From Anodontia alba (lineage: Eukaryota > Mollusca > Bivalvia > Lucinida > Lucinidae), in the NCBI GenBank assembly GCA_964016985.1, contig OZ024827.1, forward strand, positions 74,100,953 to 74,164,952: a DNA stretch of 64,000 bases. The letters are read 5' to 3'. The notes under the pieces are model-generated. The model was not told where the DNA came from, did no database searches, and saw only the letters and a list, made by a program, of their open reading frames with translations. The position numbers and the translations under genes were made by a program. Positions within the stretch are counted from its first letter, which is position 1. Every line of letters begins with the position of its first letter. Below are positions 55,535-64,000 of the stretch, one piece after another.

Positions 55535-55890
55535 TCCTGCAAACCAGTCTCCTTCTAAAAAAGGATTTCCTCTTAAAGGAAAGTATTCGCTCCCTTTCTC
55601 TTTTGGGCGCATACTTATTCCTTTTAGAGCAGACTCCTTTTCAGAGAGGGGGTTAAAACACAGTTTAAATAGTTGCCCCCCCCTCCCCCCCCCCTCCCCT
55701 CCCCTGAAAGTGTATCCATTATTCATAAGGGGAATGCATACACAGAATATTCCAGGGGAGATCACTCTGTTCTGAAAGTATTTCCTACCTTTTTAAAAGG
55801 AGCTGCTCTTAATGGAAATAATTTGCTCTCATAGGAGCAGTAGAGAAAATTCTTTCCTTTAATGGTACCCCACTTTGAGAAGGGTTGCAT
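55535..55890. repeat. Two family J elements in tandem
   Basis: CTTAAAGGAAAGTATTCGCT with mirror TACTTATTCCTTTTAGAGCA, a C tract (55675-55699), then TTAATGGAAATAATTTGCTC with mirror AAAATTCTTTCCTTTAATGG. Confidence 0.6.
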
Positions 55891-56189
55891 ACACCAGACA
55901 AGCAAATTCTCTTGTATTGAAATGATATTCTTTTAAAAAAGGGAAAGCAGTGCAAACTCTTCACAGCAGCCACACTTTGGGAGATACAAAACTGGCTTTT
56001 GTAGTGAGGTGGCTGTTGAAGAGAGGTTAAAATACAGTAAAACAACACTCTGGGAAATCAGGAATTTCCAAATGGCTGTTATACATTTGTAGGCAGTAGC
56101 TGTATTGAGAGATAACCATTCTTGGAGGGTCCATTGTAACTTTCGGCTCTGAGTGCTGTCCATTTGAGGGGTTATCAGCCCCTTTAGAG

Positions 56190-56345
56190 GAATTTATACA
56201 TTTTCAAGAATAAGAACTTTGTCAATATTGTTTTGCCCCACTGTTGTAAAAGGGGTCTGCTCTAAAAGGAAAGAATGTGCTCCCTTGGGGAGCACATTCT
56301 TTCCTTTTAGAGCAGACCCTTTTTCAGAAGGGGATTGATATGCAG
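56190..56345. repeat. Family J hairpin, near-perfect
   Basis: GTCTGCTCTAAAAGGAAAGA with ATGTGCTCCC, mirrored by GGGAGCACATTCTTTCCTTT and TAGAGCAGAC. Confidence 0.85.
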
Positions 56346-56636
56346 AAATGCAAATAAGAAGTCACAGAAGTTGTTTCCTTGTAAAAATGGCAAAAAAAAT
56401 CTACCAAGTGTATCCAATCACCTAAAAATGCTACAAATAAATTTTTTGTAAATATTTTTCTTATTTTTTTTTTTTTTTTTTTTTTTTTCCATGAAATATA
56501 GCTCCTGATTTTTTGTGAACCATTTCCTAAAAAAAAATAATGATTCACACAAAAATTGAAGCTCTTTTGGCTGAGAAAAATCAGACAAGTATTGCTCATT
56601 TGTTTACTTGTACAGTCATAATTTGTGAAATCAAGA

Positions 56637-56821
56637 TTAACCTTTAAAGCACGAAGCAAAATTGTAGCAGATAAGAGAAAATGAGACTTGGCATTTCATG
56701 TGAATTGTCTGCTAGGCAGACAATTCACACGAAATGTCAAGCCTTATTTGTTCTGTAAAATATAAACAAAAAAAATCAAAATTTTGTCTGCTGTAGTTGT
56801 GATAAGCGGTTTAATGGTTAA
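56637..56821. mobile_element. Family I-like TTAA-bounded element
   Basis: TTAACCTTTAAAGCACGAAG to GATAAGCGGTTTAATGGTTAA. Core GTGAATTGTCTGCTAGGCAG, as in the 3568 variant. Confidence 0.65.
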
Positions 56822-57116
56822 TAAGTGGCATGAAAGAAAATCACTTGCTGAAGATGAATATCAAGAATATTTTGAAGGAAAACATTCACTGTGTAGGAAC
56901 TGTGTTACATGAGAAACCTTTCTCTATGAAGGGAAACTGATACGCTTTCAAGAGAGATGACTCAGTCAGAATTGTTTTGCTCCCTTCTGAAAAGGAATTT
57001 TCTCAAAAAGGAAAGAATTTGCTCCCATGGGATTTAGAAGGTGTTACAGTTGTTCTCAACCAAGAAGTATGTTTTCATTGGGAAACATAACATTGTAACA
57101 TACTCTACCTTCAGTC

Positions 57117-57292
57117 CATAGCTCTAGACAAGAGGTATTGAGATAAATCTTTTTCTCATTTCTCCCTAAAAACGTTTCGGATACTCACTAGAAGCACCAC
57201 ACAAATACACTTCTACTGAGTGCCACAACATAAATTTTCATGCAGAAATGAGAAAAATATAAACATGTTTTGGTCAAATAAAGTATGAAGGT
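57117..57292. repeat. Family L element, worn
   Basis: ATAGCTCTAGACAAGAGGTA, TACTCACTAGAAGCACCACA and ACTTCTACTGAGTG. Confidence 0.5.
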
Positions 57293-57513
57293 CATAGACT
57301 CACAGAGAAACAATTTTGTAACAGTTTTACAATGACATTAGGAAGATAGGAAGGTAAAGGGACTCATTTTGATTCTGTACATGAATATACTATTTTTACT
57401 GCACTGTCTTTGCATGTATGGTGACAGAAGCACGAGATTTTAAGATTTTGGGCATGTTGACATGACCTCTTCCCAGTTTACATTAACTTACCTATGTAAA
57501 TATATACTTCTTA

Positions 57514-57690
57514 GCCATATCTCTAGTTAAGGATTTTTTTTTTCAATTAAAATTATATTAATATGTTTGTTATTTTCTGCACAAAAACATATGTTATGGG
57601 AACTCATTAGAAGCCCCTTTTTGAGATGCTTCTGATGGGCACCCACAATGTTTTTGTGAAGAAAAAACAAAAAAAAAAAAACAACGCCAT
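57514..57690. repeat. Family L element
   Basis: ATATCTCTAGTTAAGGATTT, ACTCATTAGAAGCCCCTTTT and TGAGATGCTTCTGATGGGCA. Confidence 0.55.
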
Positions 57691-57699
57691 TTGATACCT

Positions 57700-57905
57700 C
57701 CCCTATGTATGGCTGACTAAGATATTGGTTAGCACTCCATGTCATGAAGTCTAGGCTCCAGGCTCCAGATTCTATCCCACTGGAGGCAGAATTCATCTCC
57801 TGACTGTATGGCTCTTCTTGTACAGAGGCTCTCATTACCACCCTTCCATCTCAATATGACCTAAATGTTGAAAGGGGCATAAAATACCAAACCATCATCA
57901 TCTTA
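57700..57905 (+). mobile_element. Possible SINE of a different family
   Basis: TTGGTTAGCACTCCATGTCA (A-box-like) and CCAGATTCTATCCCAC (worn B-box). Tail TGACCTAAATGTTGAAAGGG, GCATAAAATACC and CATCATCATC. Confidence 0.4.
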
Positions 57906-58227
57906 CCCGTGTTCTCATTAATCCCAAATATGGAGTCCTGGACTCTTATTTTGGTGGCAGGCACTTAGTTTTCAGAAAAAAAAATGCATCATTTGCAAAC
58001 TACATTGGACTCCTACTGCCTGAAGAGAATAGCCTAGGAACCCTTGTTGTCAAAATCCTAGTGAAAAACCTTGCTTTCATTTATGGGCAATGGAAAACCA
58101 CTGTACATTTCTACATTCAAAATGCAGTTGTGTTTTAATTTCAAGTTCTGAAAACTGTGTTCAAGTTTCATGAAGTGTTACTTTGTTTACAATGAAAGAA
58201 GTCCTTCAGTTTCATATCTACTGTACT

Positions 58228-58440
58228 CCAGGTATGAGAGGTATCCAGAATTTTTTTTTCTTATTTCTCCATGAAAACATGTGTTGTGGGTACTCAGAAG
58301 CTCCTTGCATGGGTGCTTCTCCATGAAAACATATGTTGTGGGTACTCATTAAGAATACCTTGCAGAGGTGCTTCAAATGAGTGTCCACAACATGTTTTTG
58401 TGGAGAAATAAGTAAAATTTATGTGCCATAAAGTCGAAAA
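58228..58440. repeat. Family L element with duplicated left arm
   Basis: TTATTTCTCCATGAAAACAT and GTTGTGGGTACTCA occur twice before GAGGTGCTTCAAATGAGTGT. Confidence 0.65.
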
Positions 58441-58630
58441 AAAAAATCTCATCTCAGGCTGTATTGTTCCACTCTTGACAGAATTCCACCCTCATTTTCC
58501 TTAGATGTTGAGATATGAACTGTTTGTACTGTATTTAATCCTAAATAATCAGACAGACAGGCCTATGCAAATATGGTAGACCATGATCAGATTCTGTGTT
58601 TTAGACCAATCAAGCCATTTTACACACCTA

Positions 58631-58962
58631 CAGTCAACTCTCAATATTTCAACTTTGCTTATCTTGAATAATTGCTTATCTCGAAGTGAAAATCTGGTCC
58701 ATGTTTTAACATGGAAATCTAACAACATGTAACAAAATATTGTGGAAAAGAGGAGAAATTGCTCCTCAGGAGCAATTTCTCCTCTTTTCTACGATATTTT
58801 CAATATATCTCTAATTGTAGGGGTCATATTACATATTCATTTGTGAAATGTGGTTGTTCGATTTATTAATTCCTCAATTCGGCAAGTCTGATATGTTGAG
58901 GTATGGATATCTCAAAGTGTTTCAGAGAGACCCTTTGACTTCGAGATAACAGGACTTGACTG
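58631..58962. mobile_element. Family Q hairpin MITE, copy 3
   Basis: CAGTCAACTCTCAATATTTC to CTTCGAGATAACAGGACTTG and ACTG, TA on both sides. Central hairpin AGGAGAAATTGCTCCTCAGG. Confidence 0.8.
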
Positions 58963-58984
58963 TAGTTAAATGAGTCACAAGATC

Positions 58985-59187
58985 AGAAAACATACCTTCA
59001 GATATGTGCACCCAGCAAAGATTCAGATCAGCCTGTGCATTAATTTGGTCTGATCAGAATCTTTTCTGGGCATATTTTCGATGGCCAAAGATGCAAAGTT
59101 TCTACATGTAGACAACGAAGACTCTGATCTAACTGCACAGATGCACAGACTGATTTGAGTCTTCACGTCAGAAGGTAAGTTTTTGCA
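58985..59187. repeat. Family G hairpin element
   Basis: AGAAAACATACCTTCAGATA to GTCAGAAGGTAAGTTTTTGC, with GATTCAGATCAGCCTGTGCA and GATGCACAGACTGATTTGAG. Confidence 0.7.
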
Positions 59188-59264
59188 TATTGGGACCCTA
59201 CTTGTTCAAATTATAGGAGAAGTATGGTAAAGAAATAAGGTGTGCAAAGATTTTGGGTACAGTA

Positions 59265-59995
59265 AATGACCTAAAATTTCGTACATCAAATTGACAAAAT
59301 GGCATGTGCAAACAGTACAGACCCAGTAGGAGTAGTCTGATCAGGGTCTGCACTGTTTGCCATTCAGCAAAGTAGTTAAAAACACAATTGTATAAAAAGC
59401 AAAATTTAGGGCATAAAGGTAGGGAATAAAGTGTTCTAAATTTTAGGACACTTACCGTAAATAGGGTAATTGTATTTGAGCCAAAGTATATGAAAATATA
59501 CGGTAAATGTCCTATTTTTTACACCAAAGTTTGCAATAAAATATCATATGCAAACAGTGCAGACCCAGATCAAACTACTTATGAAGGAGCAGTCTGATCA
59601 GGGTCTACACTGTTTGCCATTCTGCTGAGTAGTTAAACACAATTGCATAAAAAGCAAAATTCAGGCATAAAGGTTTGGAATAACATGTTCGAAATTTTAG
59701 GGCATTTACCGTAACTATGGTAACTATGTTTGAATCAAAGTATGTGAAAATGTTTGGTAAATATTCTAACATTTTGTTCCCAGTGTTTGCAATAAAATGA
59801 CATATGTAAACAGTGCAGACCCAGATTAGACTGCTCCTGAAGGAGCAGTCTGATCAGGGTCTACACTGTTTGCCTGTCCACTAAGTATTTTAAGAAATAA
59901 CTGAATAAAAAGCAAAATTTGGGCAAAAAAGGTATGGAGTAAAGTTCGAAATTTTAGGACACTTATTGTAAATAAGGTAACTATATTTGAGTCAC
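59265..59995. repeat. Three tandem family V/F units of ~255 bp
   Basis: GCAAACAGTACAGACCCAG, GCAAACAGTGCAGACCCAGA and AAACAGTGCAGACCCAGATT lie at about 59309, 59551 and 59809. Each is followed by CAGGGTCTGCACTGTTTGCC or equivalent, AATTGTATAAAAAGCAAAAT and GAAATTTTAGGACA. Confidence 0.85.
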
Positions 59996-60116
59996 AGCAT
60001 GAGGAACTGTACCTTGGATATGTGTACCCAATGAAAACTCTGGCCAATCTGCCCATCTGCACGGACTTACCCATCTTCACTTTACTCATGAAGAAACTTT
60101 GGCTATCACGAGAGTG

Positions 60117-60412
60117 TTAACCCTTTCATCACTGAGTTTCTAAAGTGAATTTCATTCTTGTATTTGGACAGGTCCACTTATGCAAATAGGGGTTTGAGTC
60201 TAAAAAAAAACAACAGACTGGCAAACAGTGTAGACCCTAATGAGATGGCTCATTATGATTTACACTGTTTGCCATTTTTTTTTTTTTTTTTTTTTATAGA
60301 CGGAAACCCCTATTTGCATCAGTAGACTCAGTAAATCATTATAAGCCACCTCATCTGGATCTACACTGTTTGCACAGATATTGGTTTTGATCTGCAGTGC
60401 AGGAATGGTTAA
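60117..60412. mobile_element. Family S TTAA-bounded element with F core
   Basis: TTAACCCTTTCATCACTGAG to GCAGTGCAGGAATGGTTAA. F hairpin CAAACAGTGTAGACCCTAAT with a T tract (60276-60296), and a repeated right arm. Confidence 0.75.
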
Positions 60413-60680
60413 ATGAAGATTAATGGGATTGGAGATGGGGGGAGGGGGTTGGGGTTGGGCTGATTGGAGACTTTTCTGAGCACACACATCTATTCATACA
60501 TTTTTTGTTTTTTTTGCTCACCTTCTGACACATTTGAGGACCAAAAATTTCCTGTTGCAATTTTTTTTTCATTTGTCCTGTGCAGCTTGTTCTTCTGTAT
60601 GTGTGTAGATGAGCATATTTACTCCTATTGCAGTATGTAAAAGTGAAGACCCACACCAGTGCGTGTTGTCAAAATTTATG

Positions 60681-60852
60681 CTATTCACCGTAGCTCTCGA
60701 GGGTACTGGGTAAATATTTTTTCTTATTTCTGCATGAAAACATACGTTGTGGGTACTCATTAGAAGTACCTCATTGAGGTGCTTGTAATGAGTACCCACA
60801 ATATAGGTGTTCATGGAGGAAAAAGAAAAAGTATATGTTACCCAGAATTAGT
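60681..60852. repeat. Family L hairpin
   Basis: GTAGCTCTCGAGGGTACTGG, GGGTACTCATTAGAAGTACC, tip TCATTGA, mirror GGTGCTTGTAATGAGTACCC. Confidence 0.7.
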
Positions 60853-60872
60853 ACCAAATATTCCTTCTAAAT

Positions 60873-60956
60873 TGGCGTGCGTGGATGTACAGGCTGATCT
60901 GAGTCTTTTCTGGTTATACAGATCGAATTGTAGGGTTTGTCCTGTGCTGGCTTATT
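60873..60956. repeat. Family G right-end fragment
   Basis: GGATGTACAGGCTGATCTGA to GTTTGTCCTGTGCTGGCTTA. Confidence 0.6.
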
Positions 60957-61124
60957 GGTCATCTGCTCATTTCACCATCAGCATGTTGAGAGTAAATGTT
61001 AAGTTATTAAAGTACTTTTAAAACCTCTTACTGTTTTGATTACTTTATTTTACTTTTAAAAGTAGCTACAGATATAGTGCTTTTCTCAGACTAAGAGTAG
61101 ATATTTTGATCTTTTAAGCTCTGT

Positions 61125-62955
61125 GATCACTCTTTGTCCGTCGTCCATCCGTCCGTCGTCCGCCCACAGCTTTGAACAACTTCTCCTCTGAACTCCTGGG
61201 CCAGTTTTCTTCAAATTTCTCCTGGAGCCTTCTGTTAATGGGGGACTGAAAATCTTTACTAATGGGCTCGGTCCGTTAATCAAGATGTCAATTATGCCCA
61301 TGTATGGTAAACACTTAAAATACTCTTCTCCAGAACCAAAAAACAGCTTCAAGGCTGAATATTGATATGTAGCATCAGGGAATCAAGGTCTACCAAGTTT
61401 ATTCAAATGATGACCCTAGGTTGACATTTGACCTTTTTACAGCAAGGCCAAATTTGCGTCCCTATGGGGAAAATGTTGAAAATTCAGTTTCTCAAAATGT
61501 AGTAAAGATCAATGGCTGAAACTTACAATGTATGATCAAAGTAGCAAACCTTTCATTTACAATCAACATTTTACCCCACAAGGTTATCTGCCCCTGGGCT
61601 ATATACATGTATAAAATATCTCAATCTTTAAACGTCTTCTTCTGTAAAACAGCCTATCCAATTTTCACCAGATATCACTGTCAAAGGCATGTTATCAATT
61701 TGTTCAAACCGTTCTGCATCATTAAACAAGATGGCTGCCATGTTGAAAAACACTTAAAAATCTTCTCCAGAACCAAGAAAGCTTCAAGGCTGACTCTTGT
61801 TACAGAGCATCGGGACTCAAGGTCATCGGTTTGTTCAAATGATGACCCTAGGTTGACATTTGACCTTTTTACGACACAGTCAAATTTACGTCTCTATGCA
61901 TTTGTATGGGGGAAATATTGAAAATTCAGTTTCTCAAAATGTATTAAAGACCAATTGTTGAAACTAACGTAGCAAACACTTTTAGTTACAACCAAAAATT
62001 TGTCCCTGGGGGTTATCTGCCCTTGCCTCTGGGTTATATACATGTATAAAATATCACAATCTTTAAACATCCTCTTCTCTGAAACAGCTTGACCAATTTT
62101 CATTAGATTTCACATTGGGCTTTCTGTCAAAGGGGTATTATCAATTGGTTCGAACGGTTTTGCATCAATAAACAAGATGTCTACCTTGCCCATATATGGT
62201 TAAAAAAAAAAATAAATAAATAAATAAATAAACTCTTAAAAATCCACTTCTCCAGAAGCTGAATCTTGGTATACAGCATCTGGGATTTAATTTCTACCAA
62301 GTTGATTCAAATAATGATTCTAGGTTGACCTTTGACCTTTCTATGGCAAGGTCAAATTTGTATTCCCATACTCTTGTATGGGTAAAATGTTGTAAAATCA
62401 TTTTCTGAAAATGTATTAAAGACAGCTGGCTGAAACTTACAATGTATGATCAAAGTAGCAAACCCTTTTAGTTACAATCAAAATTTGGCTTCCTGGGTTA
62501 TCTGTCCTTGCCTCTGGGCTATACTCGTACATGTATAAAATCCCATAATCTTTAAACGTCTTCTTTGAAATAGTTTGACCAATTTTCACCAGATTACACT
62601 TTTGGCCTTCTGTCGAAGGCATATTATCAATTTGTTCAAACCGTTCTGCATTATTTAACAAGGTGGTCGTCATTCCCATATATGGTAAAAAACACCTAAA
62701 AATCTTCTTACGAATCAAGAAAGCTTCAAGGTTGAATCTTGGTATATAGCATCCGGGACTTAAGGTCCACCAAGTATAGTCAAATGATGATCCTAGGATG
62801 ACCATTGCCCTTTCAAGGACAAGGTCAAATTTGCAGCCGCATATTCTTGTGTGGGGAAAATGTGGCAATAATGGAAGAAAGTTGTATGGCATCTGCAGAT
62901 ATGCAATTGCCGTTTTACTCCGGTGAGTGAATTGTGGCCCACGGGCCTCTTTTTT
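61125..62955 (-). repeat. Degenerate tandem repeat of ~435-470 bp, about four units
   Basis: GCTTCAAGGCTGA recurs near 61347, 61781, 62250 (worn) and 62720. ATGATGACCCTAGGTTGACA, TTGACCTTTTTACAGC and GGTTATCTGCCC are in most units. The left end has GTCCATCCGTCCGTCGTCC; the right end is GGCCCACGGGCCTC. The 129- and 151-codon open frames here follow the repeat and are not genes. Confidence 0.75.
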
Positions 62956-62983
62956 CTAAGTTCCCCCTGAAAAAATACTGTAA

Positions 62984-63178
62984 TTGTATAATGTTCGCGG
63001 GGATTTATTTTCGCGATTTTATAATTTTAGAAATTTTCACTGGTATTAGAATTTACGGATTTGTAAATTGGCCTCAATATTTCTATACAAAAATATATGG
63101 TTAGGGTGTTTAAAAAATTTGCAGATTTATGCTGACTGTGAAATTAGCAAGCATAAATACACCGCAAACATTTGTACA
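62984..63178. mobile_element. MITE with TGTTCGCGGGGATTTAT ends
   Basis: GTATAATGTTCGCGGGGATT at the left is inverted at the right as AATACACCGCAAACATTTGT. A fragment of the same type may lie at 26500-26550. Confidence 0.55.
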
Positions 63179-63290
63179 ATCCCAGCTAGCATTCTACGTA
63201 AATCTATAGCGGGCCGTTATCGGCCCGTCAGCTACCCTGACGGGCCGATAACGGCCCGCTATAGATTTATGTAGAATGCTTACTGGGATT
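63179..63290. repeat. Family M palindrome, copy 3
   Basis: ATCCCAGCTAGCATTCTACG to ATGTAGAATGCTTACTGGGAT, meeting at CCCGTCAGCTACCCTGACGGG. Confidence 0.85.
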
Positions 63291-63418
63291 ACAGTATGTT
63301 GTGGTTACTCATTAGAAGCATCTCATTTAGGTGCTTCTAATGAGTACCCTCAACATATATTTTAATGGAGAAATAAGAATACTCTGCTGATACCCCATCT
63401 TATCTGGAGCTATGACTC
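63291..63418. repeat. Family L hairpin, right arm complete
   Basis: GGTTACTCATTAGAAGCATC, mirror GTGCTTCTAATGAGTACCCT, and right end GATACCCCATCTTATCTGGA. The M palindrome immediately precedes it. Confidence 0.65.
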
Positions 63419-63602
63419 ATTGCAGAATCAGCAGACCACAAATTGGTGATACTTTCCCAGACAACAGGGATTGACATTTCATGCATATTGTCTTCTAAGG
63501 ATTTTACCAGAAACTTGGAATTGATAGATCATGCAAATTATACCCTTATAAGACAGTTTGCATGAAATGTCAAACCCAGTTTTCTGGAGAAAATGAATAA
63601 AA
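63419..63602. repeat. Family I element, worn
   Basis: AATCAGCAGACCACAAATTG, GGGATTGACATTTCATGCAT, then AGACAGTTTGCATGAAATGT. Confidence 0.6.
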
Positions 63603-64000
63603 AAACTTTCTTGTCTGCACAATATCTTGTGAACCAGTGGTTGCATTCTCCCCAAATTTTCTTGGAAATACAATTGGGACATAAAGAACTGATTAGATTT
63701 TGGTGACCTTGCCCTAATTTCCAGGTCTGTTTTCTCTGAAAACAGTTACAATGTACTACATGTAGTTTAGATTATATATACTTTCTTACCTCTAACAAAC
63801 ACTCCTTGAAATTGAATAAAATCTGTCTTATTCAGCAAGTCGCATGCTTTCTTGTATGGTGAACATACAACAAACAGGCGTTTGCTACTATTCTCTCCTT
63901 CTTTCTTTCCTTCTTTTTTTTATTATTACCTTTGATTGTGCAAGTGATAGTTTTAATGTTTGACTTAGAATCGAGTGGTCCTGAGTTCGAGGTCTGCAAC
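63603..64000. other. No gene; possible tRNA-like start at the window edge
   Basis: AGTGGTCCTGAGTTCGAGGT at 63976-63995 resembles a B-box, perhaps a SINE cut by the window end. Nothing else is supported. Confidence 0.3.

Noticed and set aside
61532..61921. 129-codon open frame, + strand
   Set aside because: Antisense to the same repeat and explained by it.
62437..62892. 151-codon open frame, - strand
   Set aside because: It lies in the tandem repeat at 61125-62955, and similar partial frames occur in sister units.

Overview
This window reads as repeat-rich nuclear DNA of an animal, most likely a bivalve mollusc. The basis is AT-rich sequence with GT-AG introns, one intron-split metazoan gene, and a very dense load of short interspersed hairpin elements, tRNA-derived SINEs, and tandem repeats with tails such as repeated GGAC or GTCC. 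Such tails are familiar from clam, mussel and oyster genomes. The assignment to bivalves is inference; no rRNA or mitochondrial marker is present.

One protein-coding gene could be supported: TMEM208 (SND2 family, SRP-independent ER targeting), on the + strand at 44064-54981. Its six coding exons all join at GT-AG sites and give a continuous 157-residue protein. Nearly all other open frames lie inside microsatellites or interspersed repeats and have no gene-like content.

Layout. 1-2.8 kb: GAATTC-rich inverted minisatellite, a roughly 121-bp repeat array and two SINEs. 2.8-14.8 kb: scattered hairpin elements. 14.8-17.3 kb: a satellite-like array of about 105-bp dimers. 17.3-43.9 kb: dense hairpin elements, several nested, a local duplication (20.4-21.1 kb versus 24.2-25.4 kb), LINE-like 3' tails, and long AT and GT microsatellites. 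43.9-55.1 kb: TMEM208, whose introns are packed with transposons. 55.1-64 kb: more hairpin elements, a tandem array at 59.3-60.0 kb and a long degenerate tandem repeat at 61.1-62.95 kb.

Repeat families are lettered here and used throughout. A: ends CATYACGAAAACAYG. D: ends CAGTCGAACTTC, TA target. L: ends ATAGCTCTAG. I: AGCAGACGAC arms, TTAA target. F: hairpin core GCAAACAGTGTAGACC. G: GCGAAGACTCAGATCAG arms. H: ends GGCCGCGTCAAGCGAAA. J: GTCTACTCTAAAAGGAAAG hairpin. K, S, W: other TTAA-bounded elements carrying an F core. M: GCATTCTACGTAAATC palindrome. N: ends CCCAGCGGGCA. Q: ends CAGTCGACTCTCGTT, TA target. E: ends AGACTGGCTCCAGTC. V: ends GGTAAATGTCCTAAAATTT. X: ends CACTACAACCTCTTTA, TA target. 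hAT: ends CAAGGTTGG with 8-bp target duplications.

The most notable observations are these: transposon ends stop 22-30 bases before three of the five TMEM208 acceptor sites; unrelated element families share the same hairpin cores, including one apparent D-L chimera; a filled and an empty TTAA site occur in the same window; and two hAT-like elements have perfect 8-bp duplications. I saw no convincing new gene system; the novelty here lies in mobile-element structure.
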